DNA from: Flammeovirga agarivorans
Lineage (GTDB): Bacteria; Bacteroidota; Bacteroidia; Cytophagales; Flammeovirgaceae
DNA: 64,000 nt
NCBI RefSeq assembly: GCF_012641475.1
Contig: NZ_JABAIL010000010.1
Coordinates: forward strand, 124,001-188,000
Direction of reading: 5' to 3'
The notes under the pieces are model-generated. The model had not been told where the DNA came from, searched no databases, and was given only the letters and a program-made list of their open reading frames with translations. Below, piece after piece: positions 36,461 to 45,827 of the stretch (position 1 is the first letter of the stretch; every line of letters starts with the position of its first letter). A program made the translations under genes and the position numbers.

Positions 36461-37522
36461 TTATTCACCAGGTTGCACTAGAATTCCATATTCAATTACC
36501 TTTTCTTCAATAACAGTCCCTATTTCATTAAAACCATTATAATAGGTCGGGTCCAATATAAACACAACATATACTTTAGTATCTCCAGTTTGACTTGTCT
36601 GTGTTTCCCAATCAATCACAGATGGGTTTGAACCACTTTCATTACTAGCTATCCAAGCTTCAATATTTGCTTGTTTTTCTTCATCGGTATCCCCTTCTAT
36701 AGTCTCGTAATATATTGGGTTAGCTTCACAAGGATCATTACCAAAAAATGGGTTTCTCACTCGTTGTCCATTTCCTAAAGTAATCACCTCTTTATTTATA
36801 TTCTCCGCCTGACAATATGGATTACCTAAGAGTTCTGCATCATCACTACGTAATTCATAGTACTTCCTCTTGACATCTCTATATTCAGAATAGACTTTAC
36901 CAATATCTTTCGCGTAAACTACATTCTTTTTCTCCTCAGATTTAGTGACTTCATTTTCAATATCAATCTCTGTAATCTGAGCTGTATTTGTAAAATTCTT
37001 ATCATCAAAAGCGAAGAACCTACCAATAGATTTAGCAGTATATCTTAAATCAAAACCTGAAGGACTTGTCGAACCTTGGTTATTGAACGCATTTTGATCC
37101 CATTGAAGCCTATCGTAAATAGGGTTAACTAACTTAATATAGGGAATACCATTCTCGTACCTGATAATGTTATTGTCTCTATAAGTAACTGCCCAAACGG
37201 AATCCAAAACCCACTCTTGATTTTCATCACTCCTTTTATAGCGTTGTAATCGATGGTTAGTATGACCAAACCCGTCTTCATAAGGCTTATCTATTCTTTC
37301 CATCAATTGGATTGAATTTTCATAGATAATGCCATCATCTCGGTCTGAACTATCTTGATCAATCAGAATACTATCTATCTCATACGTAATGTACCACCCT
37401 TCTTCTATTGGATAATATTGGCTTCCATCAGAAAAATTTGGTCCTTGAAAATCATTTTGAGAACAAGATAAAAGAACCACAAGAAAAAATATGAATAAGG
37501 ATAATTGGCGAATAACAGTCAT
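36461..37522 (-). CDS. Lipoprotein of unknown function
   Basis: The 353-residue protein has a short type II signal peptide with lipobox VVLLSC (cysteine at about residue 20), followed by SQNDFQGPNF. The body begins YYPIEEGWYITYEIDSI, a phrase seen in Bacteroidota cell-surface lipoproteins, and continues with mixed strands rich in Tyr, Asp and Asn. It holds two cysteines near the middle (GNPYCQAENI, FGNDPCEANP) that could form a disulfide. No domain was recognised. It sits downstream of the cytochrome oxidase operon but behind that operon's terminator. Confidence 0.7.
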   Translation of the reverse strand: MTVIRQLSLFIFFLVVLLSCSQNDFQGPNFSDGSQYYPIEEGWYITYEIDSILIDQDSSDRDDGIIYENSIQLMERIDKPYEDGFGHTNHRLQRYKRSDENQEWVLDSVWAVTYRDNNIIRYENGIPYIKLVNPIYDRLQWDQNAFNNQGSTSPSGFDLRYTAKSIGRFFAFDDKNFTNTAQITEIDIENEVTKSEEKKNVVYAKDIGKVYSEYRDVKRKYYELRSDDAELLGNPYCQAENINKEVITLGNGQRVRNPFFGNDPCEANPIYYETIEGDTDEEKQANIEAWIASNESGSNPSVIDWETQTSQTGDTKVYVVFILDPTYYNGFNEIGTVIEEKVIEYGILVQPGE

Positions 37523-37551
37523 TTCTTTGATTGATTATTTAAGTAAATATA

Positions 37552-37581
37552 TAAAAAAAACCCTACCAAATAGTAGGGTTT
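37552..37581 (-). terminator. Terminator of the cytochrome oxidase operon
   Basis: The stem AAACCCTAC/GTAGGGTTT has a CAAATA loop and a T run on the minus strand. Confidence 0.9.
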
Positions 37582-37627
37582 AAGATACTTCTGATAAAAG
37601 TATTTATATAAATAAACTTAAAGTCTA

Positions 37628-39520
37628 TTAAATGAAAGGGTTCTTTTCTCTGTGATCAGCAAGATCTTGGAATTCACCTTCTAACTCAGCTAAACGACCT
37701 TCTTCAGGTGTATTTGAAGCTTTTGTTTTAGAGAAAGGAACAGTTTGTGGAATAAAGTCACCATAACCATCATCCTCAGCACCTGGCTTAGAATAATCGT
37801 ATGGCCAACGATATACAACTGGAAGTGGACCAGGCCAGTTACCGTGACCAGGAACTCTTGGAGTTGTCCACTCTAATGTATTAGACTTCCATGGGTTCAA
37901 TGGAGCAATTCTACCTCTAAACATACTCCAGAAGAAGTTGAATACGAAAATAAATTGACCTGTTACTGTAACAATCGCTGCAATTGAAATAAAAGTATTT
38001 AAATCAGCAAAAGTTGAGAACGCATCGAAGTTTGTGAATGAGTAGTATCTTCTTGGGAAACCTGCGATACCAATGTAGTGCATTGGGAAGAATACCATAT
38101 AAGCACCTAAGAACGTTAACCAGAAGTGAACATAACCTAAAGCTGTATTCATCATTCTACCAAACATTTTTGGGAACCAGTGGTAAACACCAGCCATCAT
38201 ACCAAAGAATGCTGCAGAACCCATTACTAAGTGGAAGTGAGCTACTACAAAGTAAGTATCATGAAGTTGGATATCTAAAGCAGAGTTACCAAGGATAATA
38301 CCTGTTACACCACCTGAGATAAATAATGATACTAAACCAATTGAGAACAACATTGCTGGAGTAAATACGATATTACCTCTAAATAATGTTGTGATATAGT
38401 TGAATGCCTTTACCGCAGATGGAACTGCAATAATCAGCGTCAAGAACATAAAGATCGTTCCTAAGAATGGGTTCATACCAGATACGAACATGTGGTGTGC
38501 CCATACAATAAATGAAAGGAACGCAATACCTAACATTGAACCAATCATCGCTCTGTAACCAAAGATAGGCTTTCTTGAGTTTGTAGAAATAACTTCTGAA
38601 GTTAAACCTAAGGCTGGTAATAATACGATATATACCTCAGGGTGACCTAAGAACCAGAATAAGTGTTGGAATAAGATTGGGCTACCACCTGAATGAGATA
38701 ATAACTCACCTTGGATATAAATGTCAGATAAATAGAAAGAAGTACCAAAACTACGATCAAACACTAATAAAAGTGCTGCTGCAAAAAGTACAGGGAACGA
38801 TAACACACCGATGATCGCTGTAATAAAGAACGACCAGATAGTAAGAGGAAGCTTTGCAAATGACATACCTGCAGCTCTCAAGTTAATTGTCGTTGCGATA
38901 TAGTTGATAGATCCTAATAATGACGATGCAATAAAGAATACCATTGACACTAACCATAATGTCATACCTGTACCAGAACCTGATACTGCTTGAGGTAATG
39001 CTGATAATGGAGGATAAATTACCCAACCACCAGAAGCAGGACCTGTAGAGATGAACAATGATGCTAACATGATTACTGATGCTAGTGCAAATAACCAGTA
39101 CGATAACATGTTCATAAATCCTGATGCCATATCACGAGCACCAATTTGTAAAGGAATCAAGAAGTTGGAGAAAGTACCACTTAATCCAGCTGTTAATACG
39201 AAGAATACCATAATGGTACCATGCATCGTTACTGCAGCTAAATAAAAAGTTGTATCCATTTTACCAGACTCAGTGATCCAATCACCTAAAAGAGGTCTTA
39301 ACCACTCTAAGTTAGCTTCCGGGAAACCTAACTGAATACGGAATAATAATGATAAACCACCACCAATGATGGCCCAAAGAATACCTGAAATAAGGTATTG
39401 TTTAGCAATTACTTTATGGTCGTAAGAGAACACATAGTTTGTCCAGAAATTGCCATGGTGATCATGGTGATCATCATGACCCACTGCGTTATGTTCTACG
39501 TCTAATACTACGCTTGCCAT
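37628..39520 (-). CDS. ctaD: Cytochrome c oxidase subunit I
   Basis: The 630-residue haem-copper oxidase catalytic subunit has about twelve membrane helices. Ligand motifs include WFLGHPEVYIVLLPALG (CuB histidine and the cross-linked tyrosine region), VWAHHMFVSG (two CuB histidines) and HDTYFVVAHFHLVMG (haem a3 and low-spin haem histidines). The N terminus is histidine-rich (residues about 10-23). It pumps protons and reduces oxygen in the inner membrane. It follows subunit II by 38 bases. Subunit III and alternative complex III genes are not adjacent. Confidence 0.97.
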   Translation of the reverse strand: MASVVLDVEHNAVGHDDHHDHHGNFWTNYVFSYDHKVIAKQYLISGILWAIIGGGLSLLFRIQLGFPEANLEWLRPLLGDWITESGKMDTTFYLAAVTMHGTIMVFFVLTAGLSGTFSNFLIPLQIGARDMASGFMNMLSYWLFALASVIMLASLFISTGPASGGWVIYPPLSALPQAVSGSGTGMTLWLVSMVFFIASSLLGSINYIATTINLRAAGMSFAKLPLTIWSFFITAIIGVLSFPVLFAAALLLVFDRSFGTSFYLSDIYIQGELLSHSGGSPILFQHLFWFLGHPEVYIVLLPALGLTSEVISTNSRKPIFGYRAMIGSMLGIAFLSFIVWAHHMFVSGMNPFLGTIFMFLTLIIAVPSAVKAFNYITTLFRGNIVFTPAMLFSIGLVSLFISGGVTGIILGNSALDIQLHDTYFVVAHFHLVMGSAAFFGMMAGVYHWFPKMFGRMMNTALGYVHFWLTFLGAYMVFFPMHYIGIAGFPRRYYSFTNFDAFSTFADLNTFISIAAIVTVTGQFIFVFNFFWSMFRGRIAPLNPWKSNTLEWTTPRVPGHGNWPGPLPVVYRWPYDYSKPGAEDDGYGDFIPQTVPFSKTKASNTPEEGRLAELEGEFQDLADHREKNPFI

Positions 39521-39558
39521 GTCTATGATTCTTTATAGTTATTTCGTTGTATCTAAAT

Positions 39559-40584
39559 TTAGTTTGCTTGAGCTACGCTATCTTTCGACTTCTTAGCTTC
39601 CCACTCAGCCATATAGTCAGGATTTTTCTCTAACCAAGGCTTTTGCTTTTGTAACCAAGCATCATACTCCTTTTGCGTTACGATCTTAACAATCTTACGC
39701 ATACCAAAGTGACCGTATCCACAAACTTCTGTACAAGCTAATTCGTAATTAAATTTAGCATTGTTAGTTTTCTTACGCATCTCCTCAGTAGTAATTGTTG
39801 GAGTAAACTTAAAGCGTGTTGGCATACCTGGCACGGCATCCATCTTCACTCTAAAGTGAGGTAAGAATACAGAGTGAATTACATCAATTGCTCTAATCTT
39901 CAATTCCACCTCTTTACCTACTGGTAAAACGATTTCACGAGCCATAAAGTCATCTGTAGCATTCACATCATCAAAGTCCACACCCATTGAGTTAGTATTA
40001 TCGATATTTGCCACATCGTACTTACCCAATTTTAAATCTTTACCTGGGTAGCGAATCTCCCATGCAAATTGTTTACCCATTAATTCAACTTGGATTGCAT
40101 CGTCATGTGCAGGTGCTGTGATGTCAGACCACGCTCTCCAACCGAAGATTACAAGTACTGCCATTACAATTGCAGGAACTGCTGTCCAAGCAATTTCCAA
40201 CATATCGTTATGTGGATAATAGTGAGCTTTTCTTTTCTCCGAATGTTGAAAGAAAAATGGGAAAGTGAACAGAAGAATGTGTGTTAATGCAAATGCAGCA
40301 AACACAATTCCTAACGTAATGTTAAATAGTGAGTCTGTTTCTTTACCATGGATTGATGCAGCTTCAGGAAGGAAATACTGTGAGGCGTCGTTATACGACC
40401 AGTAAATCAAGCCAAACCCTACTACCAATAAAATTGGAAAAATAGCAGCGTTTATCTTATTACTTGATGAAACTTTTTTTTCATCTCCTTTAGCAATCCC
40501 TACTAAAGTGATAATTCGATAAACCAAAGCCAATACAGCTATGATTAATATCGCACCCGTGGCAAAAAGTAAAGCCGTTGTCAT
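39559..40584 (-). CDS. ctaC: Cytochrome c oxidase subunit II
   Basis: The 341-residue subunit has an unusually membrane-rich N terminus with about four hydrophobic segments (near residues 5-28, 47-65, 90-117 and 131-152), then the periplasmic cupredoxin domain. The CuA site is intact: ELACTEVCGYGHFGM gives the two cysteines, histidine and methionine in the CxxxCxxxHxxM pattern. The aromatic patch GKQFAWEIRYPG is present. It takes electrons from cytochrome c and passes them to subunit I. A 7-base-arm dyad lies 45 bases upstream of the start (40629-40650). Confidence 0.95.
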   Translation of the reverse strand: MTTALLFATGAILIIAVLALVYRIITLVGIAKGDEKKVSSSNKINAAIFPILLVVGFGLIYWSYNDASQYFLPEAASIHGKETDSLFNITLGIVFAAFALTHILLFTFPFFFQHSEKRKAHYYPHNDMLEIAWTAVPAIVMAVLVIFGWRAWSDITAPAHDDAIQVELMGKQFAWEIRYPGKDLKLGKYDVANIDNTNSMGVDFDDVNATDDFMAREIVLPVGKEVELKIRAIDVIHSVFLPHFRVKMDAVPGMPTRFKFTPTITTEEMRKKTNNAKFNYELACTEVCGYGHFGMRKIVKIVTQKEYDAWLQKQKPWLEKNPDYMAEWEAKKSKDSVAQAN

Positions 40585-40628
40585 ACCTTCTTAATAGTGT
40601 GTAGTTTGTGATATACTTTTTTATAGTG

Positions 40629-40650
40629 ACAATTTGATCGTCGAAATTGT
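40629..40650. promoter_or_regulatory. Inverted repeat upstream of cytochrome oxidase genes
   Basis: The arms ACAATTT (40629-40635) and AAATTGT (40644-40650) flank an 8-base spacer. The site is 45-66 bases upstream of the subunit II start, where an operator could lie. Confidence 0.35.
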
Positions 40651-40789
40651 TTTATGTGAAGTTCAGTTCGCATAAAAATTCTCTCAAATATATTAAAGAA
40701 AATTGGTATTGATGATAAATATCATGCTTTTTTGATGACTAAATTCGATATTTTATAAAAAGGGCATGAATATCAAGAAGATAAAAACA

Positions 40790-40818
40790 AAAAAGTCACT
40801 TTTTTAGTAAGTGACTTT
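40790..40818 (-). terminator. Terminator overlapping the end of the dCMP deaminase gene
   Basis: The stem AAAGTCACTT/AAGTGACTTT includes the last codons (the stop is at 40804-40806). On the minus strand it is followed by a T run. Confidence 0.8.
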
Positions 40819-41259
40819 GATTACTTCAATACCTGCTTTTCTTAATAAATCCAACCCTGAAGTATCCCTATATTCTCTTTTATAATAGAACTTAACTATA
40901 CCTGCTTGTATGATAAGTTTTGCACATCCAAAACAACAACTATCCGTACAATAAATACTTGCTCCATCTGTAGAATAAGTGGACTTCGCTGCCTTAGTAA
41001 TCGCATTAGCTTCGGCATGTAATACTTCCTCTTTTGTTTTAAGCACAACTGTCTTCTCACCTGTCTCTTCGTTAGAAGACTCTAATTCAAACTCACAAGC
41101 ATTATCAAATCCTTTTGGTGTACCGTTATACCCCATAGATATAATATTGCCATTCTTAACAATTATAGCTCCCACTTTCAAGCGTACACATCTACTTAAC
41201 TCTGCAATAGATTCTGCACATCGCATAAAAGCAATATCAAATTCTTGACCTCGACTCAT
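40804..41259 (-). CDS. Deoxycytidylate (dCMP) deaminase
   Basis: The start is placed at the ATG at 41257-41259 (MSRGQEFDIAFMRCAES); the open frame begins 18 codons earlier without family similarity. The 151-residue zinc enzyme has the catalytic HAE motif (H81, E83) in LHAEANAITKA and the zinc cysteines C109 and C112 in CCFGCAK. The pattern NGTPKGFDNACE before them is that of ComEB/dCMP deaminases. It makes dUMP for thymidylate synthesis. It lies downstream of carB in the same direction, but a terminator separates them. Confidence 0.92.
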   Translation of the reverse strand: MSRGQEFDIAFMRCAESIAELSRCVRLKVGAIIVKNGNIISMGYNGTPKGFDNACEFELESSNEETGEKTVVLKTKEEVLHAEANAITKAAKSTYSTDGASIYCTDSCCFGCAKLIIQAGIVKFYYKREYRDTSGLDLLRKAGIEVIKVTY

Positions 41260-41300
41260 GACAAAAAGTTTTACGTCTGACGTTAAAAAATTACGATTGT

Positions 41301-41334
41301 AAAAAAAGCTCACGACTAAATAGCCGTGAGCTTC
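41301..41334 (-). terminator. carB terminator
   Basis: The minus-strand stem AAGCTCACGGCT/AGTCGTGAGCTT (one G-U pair, ATTT loop) is followed by seven T. It begins 24 bases after the carB stop. Confidence 0.92.
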
Positions 41335-41357
41335 AAATATATTCTTTTCAGAAAAAA

Positions 41358-44174
41358 TTATCTACTTAAGTAAAGATTTCTTCTAGAGTAAATATCTCTA
41401 AAGTACTCATCTTTTAAGTTGTCGATGAAGTAGATTGCTTCACCTGTAGACTTCATTTCTGGTCCTAACTGCTTATCAACATTAGGGAATTTATTGAATG
41501 AGAAGACAGGTACTTTGATTGCGTAACCTTTCTTCACTGGCTTGAAGTCAAAGTCAGTTACTTTGTTCTTACCTAACATCACTTTAGTTGCATAATTTAC
41601 GTATGGCTCTTGGTAAGCCTTACAGATAAATGGAACTGTACGAGATGCTCTTGGGTTCGCTTCAATGATGTATACTTTATCATCTTTGATCGCAAACTGA
41701 ATATTCAATAAACCTTTTGTTTTCAAGGCAATTGCAATCTTCTTAGTGTACTCTTTGATTTGCTCAATCACTAAGTCTCCTAAGTTATATGGAGGCAATA
41801 CTGCATAAGAGTCACCTGAGTGAATACCGGCAGGCTCAATATGCTCCATAATACCGATGATATAAACATTTTCACCATCACAGATCGCATCTGCTTCTGC
41901 TTCAATTGCACCGTCTAAGTAATGGTCTAGAAGTACTTTGTTACCTGGGATATCTCTTAAAGTTTCAACAACATGTTGCTCTAATTCTTCCTCGTTGATA
42001 ACGATCTTCATTTTCTGACCACCTAATACATAAGAAGGTCTTACTAATAGAGGGAATCCTAAATCTTCAGCTTTATCTAAAGCCTCATCAGCAGTTTCGA
42101 TTACATCGAATTTAGGGTAAGGGATATTATTCTCTTTCAATAATGTAGAGAAGCTACCTCTATCCTCTGCTAAATCAAGTGCTTCATAACTAGTACCTAA
42201 GATTTTGATACCATACTTAGTTAACTTCTCAGCAATCTTAAGTGCAGTCTGACCACCTAACTGAACGATTACACCTTCTGGTTTCTCGTGTAAGATGATT
42301 TCGTAGATATGCTCCCAGAATACTGGTTCGAAGTATAATTTATCTGCAACATCAGGGTCAGTCGATACCGTTTCAGGGTTACAGTTGATCATGATTGTCT
42401 CATAGCCCGCCTCTTTAGAAGCTAATACACCATGCACACAGCAGTAATCAAACTCAATACCTTGACCAATACGGTTAGGACCTGCTCCTAATACTACAAT
42501 CTTTTTCTTCTTAGTAGTGTTTGATTCATTTTCAGAATCAAAAGTTGAGTAGAAATAAGGAGTTTTCGCCTCAAATTCAGCAGCACATGTATCTACTAAC
42601 TTGAATTGACGTTTGATGCCCATTTCCTCATAACGCTTATTGAATACTTCAGATTCTAAACAACCTAAAGTATGAGCGATTTGACGGTCACCAAATCCTT
42701 TTTCTTTTGCTTCACGCATTAGTTCAAAAGGAATTGTATCTACAGTAAACTCAGATATTTTCTTTTCAACTAATACTAGATCTAAAATCTGACGTAAGAA
42801 CCACTTATCAATTTTAGTAATCTTACGAACAGTTCTCATTGCGATACCAAGCTTCATTGCATCCCAAATTGCAAACAATCTATCCCATGATGGATGCTCC
42901 AATTTGTAAAGAATTTCATCTTGGTTCGTATTTTCTTTCCCATCAGCACCAATACCATTACGTTTAATCTCTAAAGATTGGCAACCTTTCTGTAATGCTT
43001 CTTGGAAAGTACGGCCGATACCCATTACTTCACCTACAGCTTTCATTTGTAGACCAAGTTCAGTATCTGCACCTTTAAATTTATCAAAGTTCCAACGAGG
43101 GATCTTAACAATTACATAATCTAATGCAGGCTCAAAGAACGCTGAAGTAGTACCTGTAATTGGATTTTTCAATTCATCTAAATTGTAACCAATAGCTAAT
43201 TTTGCTGCAATCTTAGCGATCGGATAACCTGTTGCTTTAGAAGCTAAAGCTGAAGAACGAGAAACACGAGGGTTAATCTCGATACCAATGATTTCGTCGT
43301 CGTTTGGTGAAACTGAGAACTGGACATTACATCCACCCGCAAAGTTACCAATTCCGTTCATCATTTTGATTGCCAAATCTCTCATCTTCTGATACACTGT
43401 ATCAGGTAAAGTTTGAGCAGGGGCTACTGTAATTGAATCACCTGTATGAACACCCATTGGGTCAAAGTTCTCAATAGAACAGATGATAATTACGTTACCA
43501 ATGTTATCACGAAGTAATTCTAACTCGTATTCTTTCCATCCTAAAATAGACTGCTCAACAAGTACTTCATGAACAGGTGACATTTCTAAACCTCTTTTTA
43601 GAGCTTTCTCGAAATCCTCTTGAGAGTGAACGAATCCACCACCTGTACCACCCATTGTGAATGATGGACGGATTACTAGTGGGAAACCAATCTCTTGAGC
43701 AATTTCCTTACCTTCTAAGAATGACTTAGCTGTACGACCTGTACATACACCAACATTAAGTTCAAGCATTTTCTGTCTGAAAAGCTCTCTATCTTCTGTT
43801 AGATTGATCGCGTCTACATCAACACCGATCATTTCTACTCCAAAATCTTCCCAGATTCCGGCTTCTTGGCAATCAATCGCAAGATTAAGTGCTGTTTGAC
43901 CACCCATTGTTGGCAATACAGCATCAATTTCATGCTTTTCAAGAATTTCTCTGATGTATTTTTTCTCCAGAGGTCGGAGATAGACATTATCGGCGGTCAC
44001 CGAATCTGTCATAATAGTTGCAGGATTAGAATTAATCAAGGTTACTTCGATACCTTCTTCTCGCAATGATCTCGCTGCTTGAGATCCTGAGTAATCAAAC
44101 TCACAAGCTTGACCAATAATGATTGGTCCACTCCCGATGATAAGTACCGATTTGATGTGATTCTTCTTTGGCAT
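41358..44174 (-). CDS. carB: Carbamoyl-phosphate synthase large subunit without the allosteric domain
   Basis: The 938-residue protein has two tandem halves, each starting with GSGPIIIGQACEFDYSG or GAGPNRIGQGIEFDYC, with ATP-grasp motifs (NPRVSRSSALASKATGYP; NPRASRTVPFICKAYQEP). It forms carbamoyl phosphate from bicarbonate, ammonia and 2 ATP for pyrimidine and arginine synthesis. It stops right after the second ATP-grasp module, so the C-terminal MGS regulatory domain (about 130 residues in E. coli CarB) is missing. A terminator follows at once, so this is not a frameshift. carA is not next to it. Confidence 0.96.
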   Translation of the reverse strand: MPKKNHIKSVLIIGSGPIIIGQACEFDYSGSQAARSLREEGIEVTLINSNPATIMTDSVTADNVYLRPLEKKYIREILEKHEIDAVLPTMGGQTALNLAIDCQEAGIWEDFGVEMIGVDVDAINLTEDRELFRQKMLELNVGVCTGRTAKSFLEGKEIAQEIGFPLVIRPSFTMGGTGGGFVHSQEDFEKALKRGLEMSPVHEVLVEQSILGWKEYELELLRDNIGNVIIICSIENFDPMGVHTGDSITVAPAQTLPDTVYQKMRDLAIKMMNGIGNFAGGCNVQFSVSPNDDEIIGIEINPRVSRSSALASKATGYPIAKIAAKLAIGYNLDELKNPITGTTSAFFEPALDYVIVKIPRWNFDKFKGADTELGLQMKAVGEVMGIGRTFQEALQKGCQSLEIKRNGIGADGKENTNQDEILYKLEHPSWDRLFAIWDAMKLGIAMRTVRKITKIDKWFLRQILDLVLVEKKISEFTVDTIPFELMREAKEKGFGDRQIAHTLGCLESEVFNKRYEEMGIKRQFKLVDTCAAEFEAKTPYFYSTFDSENESNTTKKKKIVVLGAGPNRIGQGIEFDYCCVHGVLASKEAGYETIMINCNPETVSTDPDVADKLYFEPVFWEHIYEIILHEKPEGVIVQLGGQTALKIAEKLTKYGIKILGTSYEALDLAEDRGSFSTLLKENNIPYPKFDVIETADEALDKAEDLGFPLLVRPSYVLGGQKMKIVINEEELEQHVVETLRDIPGNKVLLDHYLDGAIEAEADAICDGENVYIIGIMEHIEPAGIHSGDSYAVLPPYNLGDLVIEQIKEYTKKIAIALKTKGLLNIQFAIKDDKVYIIEANPRASRTVPFICKAYQEPYVNYATKVMLGKNKVTDFDFKPVKKGYAIKVPVFSFNKFPNVDKQLGPEMKSTGEAIYFIDNLKDEYFRDIYSRRNLYLSR

Positions 44175-44315
44175 TTTGCTATTCTTTAAAAAACATGACT
44201 TAACACTCGGGATGCAAAACTAAGCTTATTTTTAGTAAATGCATCAAAAAATTATAAATAAAATAGCAGAATGCAATTAAAATTGAATTATCTATAAAAT
44301 ATAAAAAAGTTCATT

Positions 44316-44323
44316 TATCTTTG
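44316..44323 (+). promoter_or_regulatory. -7 promoter element for hisF
   Basis: TATCTTTG matches TAnnTTTG, 24 bases before the hisF ATG. No good -33 element. Confidence 0.45.
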
Positions 44324-44346
44324 TACTTTTTCTAAAATCTCCCTGT

Positions 44347-45102
44347 ATGCTAACAAAACGAATAATTCCCTGCCTAGATATAAAGGATGGAAAAACAGTC
44401 AAAGGCGTTAATTTTGTGGAACTTAGAGACGCTGGAGACCCAGTCGAACTGGCCCAAATCTACTCTGATCAGGGGGCTGACGAACTTGTTTTCCTAGATA
44501 TCACTGCAACTGTTGAAAAAAGGAAGACTTTGATCGAATTAGTTCAAAAAGTCGCTTCAAAAATCAATATTCCATTTACTGTAGGTGGTGGCATCTCTAG
44601 TGTTGAAGACGTATCTGCTTTATTAAACGCTGGAGCTGACAAGGTATCTATCAATTCATCTGCAGTAAAAAGACCTGAATTGATCAACGAATTAGCCAAT
44701 GAATTTGGAAGCCAATGTATCGTAGTTGCTGTTGACACACGCTTTGTTAATGGTGAACATATTGTACATGTAAGAGGAGGTAGAACTCCAACAGAGCTTA
44801 GAACAATTCCTTGGGTACATGAATGTCAGGAAAGAGGTGCTGGTGAAATATTACTTACCTCAATGGATCATGACGGAACAAAAGCAGGATTTGCTATCGA
44901 ACTAACTAAAGAAATTTCTACTTCTTTGAACATTCCGGTTATTGCTTCTGGAGGTGCTGGATTAGAAGAGCATTTCATTGATCTGTTTCAACAAAACGGA
45001 GCAGATGCAGCATTAGCAGCTAGTATTTTCCACTTTAAAGAAATCTCAATCCCTCATTTAAAAGGGCATTTAAAAGAAAGTAATATTGAAGTAAGAGTAT
45101 AA
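44347..45102 (+). CDS. hisF: Imidazole glycerol phosphate synthase subunit HisF
   Basis: The 251-residue TIM barrel has the catalytic D11 ([10 protein letters not shown]) and D130 (IVVAVDTR), and the phosphate loops [11 protein letters not shown] and [10 protein letters not shown]. Length and motifs are standard. With HisH it makes IGP and AICAR in histidine synthesis. The rest of the his cluster is absent from both sides, so this copy is solitary. It might be the only hisF, or an extra one used with another amidotransferase (as in some surface-sugar pathways). Confidence 0.95.
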   Translation: MLTKRIIPCLDIKDGKTVKGVNFVELRDAGDPVELAQIYSDQGADELVFLDITATVEKRKTLIELVQKVASKINIPFTVGGGISSVEDVSALLNAGADKVSINSSAVKRPELINELANEFGSQCIVVAVDTRFVNGEHIVHVRGGRTPTELRTIPWVHECQERGAGEILLTSMDHDGTKAGFAIELTKEISTSLNIPVIASGGAGLEEHFIDLFQQNGADAALAASIFHFKEISIPHLKGHLKESNIEVRV

Positions 45103-45292
45103 AAATACTTAATTACCACTTCATAAAATGAACATACATTCATTAGTTGATCTATAAGGATTCCTAATACAATTGTTCATTTAACAAATATATCTTATTA
45201 TTGCAGGCACGATTATCTAGCAAACAATACAAAATTAAGTTACTAATTGTAAATCAACCATTTACAATAAAAACTTATACATTTAAGTTTCG

Positions 45293-45300
45293 TATTTTTG
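45293..45300 (+). promoter_or_regulatory. -7 promoter element for panD
   Basis: TATTTTTG matches TAnnTTTG. The transcript would start near 45307, with a leader of about 43 bases. The -33 region is weak. Confidence 0.45.
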
Positions 45301-45349
45301 TTATGAAAAGATATCGAATGCTTTATTAAGAAGATTTAAGACACAAACC

Positions 45350-45700
45350 ATGTATATTGAAGTTTTAAAATCAAAAATCCACCGTGTGAAGGTCACACAA
45401 GCAGAATTAAACTACGTAGGTAGTATCACTGTTGATCAGGATTTAATGGATGCTGCCAACATCATTGAAGGCGAAAAAGTACAAATCGTTAACAATAATA
45501 ATGGTGAGCGTTTTGAAACTTATGTAATTACAGGAGAACGCGGTAGCGGTACAATTTGTTTAAATGGTGCAGCAGCAAGAAAAGTACAAGTAGGTGATAT
45601 TCTTATTATTATCTCTTATGCTTTAATGAAACAAAAGAAGGCAAAAGAATACTCTCCAAAATTAGTTTTCCCTAATGACGATAATAAATTAGAAGATTAA
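45350..45700 (+). CDS. panD: Aspartate 1-decarboxylase proenzyme
   Basis: The 116-residue protein has the self-cleavage site Gly24-Ser25 (YVGSITVD), which yields the pyruvoyl cofactor. K9 ([11 protein letters not shown]) and Y58 ([11 protein letters not shown]) are in the expected catalytic positions. It also has [19 protein letters not shown], as expected. It makes beta-alanine for pantothenate and CoA. The UPF0104 flippase-like gene follows, after a weak terminator. Confidence 0.97.
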   Translation: MYIEVLKSKIHRVKVTQAELNYVGSITVDQDLMDAANIIEGEKVQIVNNNNGERFETYVITGERGSGTICLNGAAARKVQVGDILIIISYALMKQKKAKEYSPKLVFPNDDNKLED

Positions 45701-45726
45701 TTTATACAGTATTAAAAATACATTTG

Positions 45727-45765
45727 GCCAACTTGATTCAATGAATTAAGTTGGCTAATTTGTTT
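45727..45765 (+). terminator. Probable panD terminator
   Basis: The stem GCCAACTT/AAGTTGGC (45727-45734 with 45748-45755) has inner ATTC/GAAT pairing. The T tract is weak. Confidence 0.6.
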
Positions 45766-45827
45766 CTATAAGCAGTTTAGCTTTATCGAAACGTTACTAC
45801 ACAATTCTCTATTTGGAGATACTAACG

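Noticed and set aside
41340-41358. Possible frameshift truncating carB before its regulatory domain
   Set aside because: A strong terminator follows the stop within 24 bases and no MGS-like sequence is found downstream in any frame, so the short form is natural.
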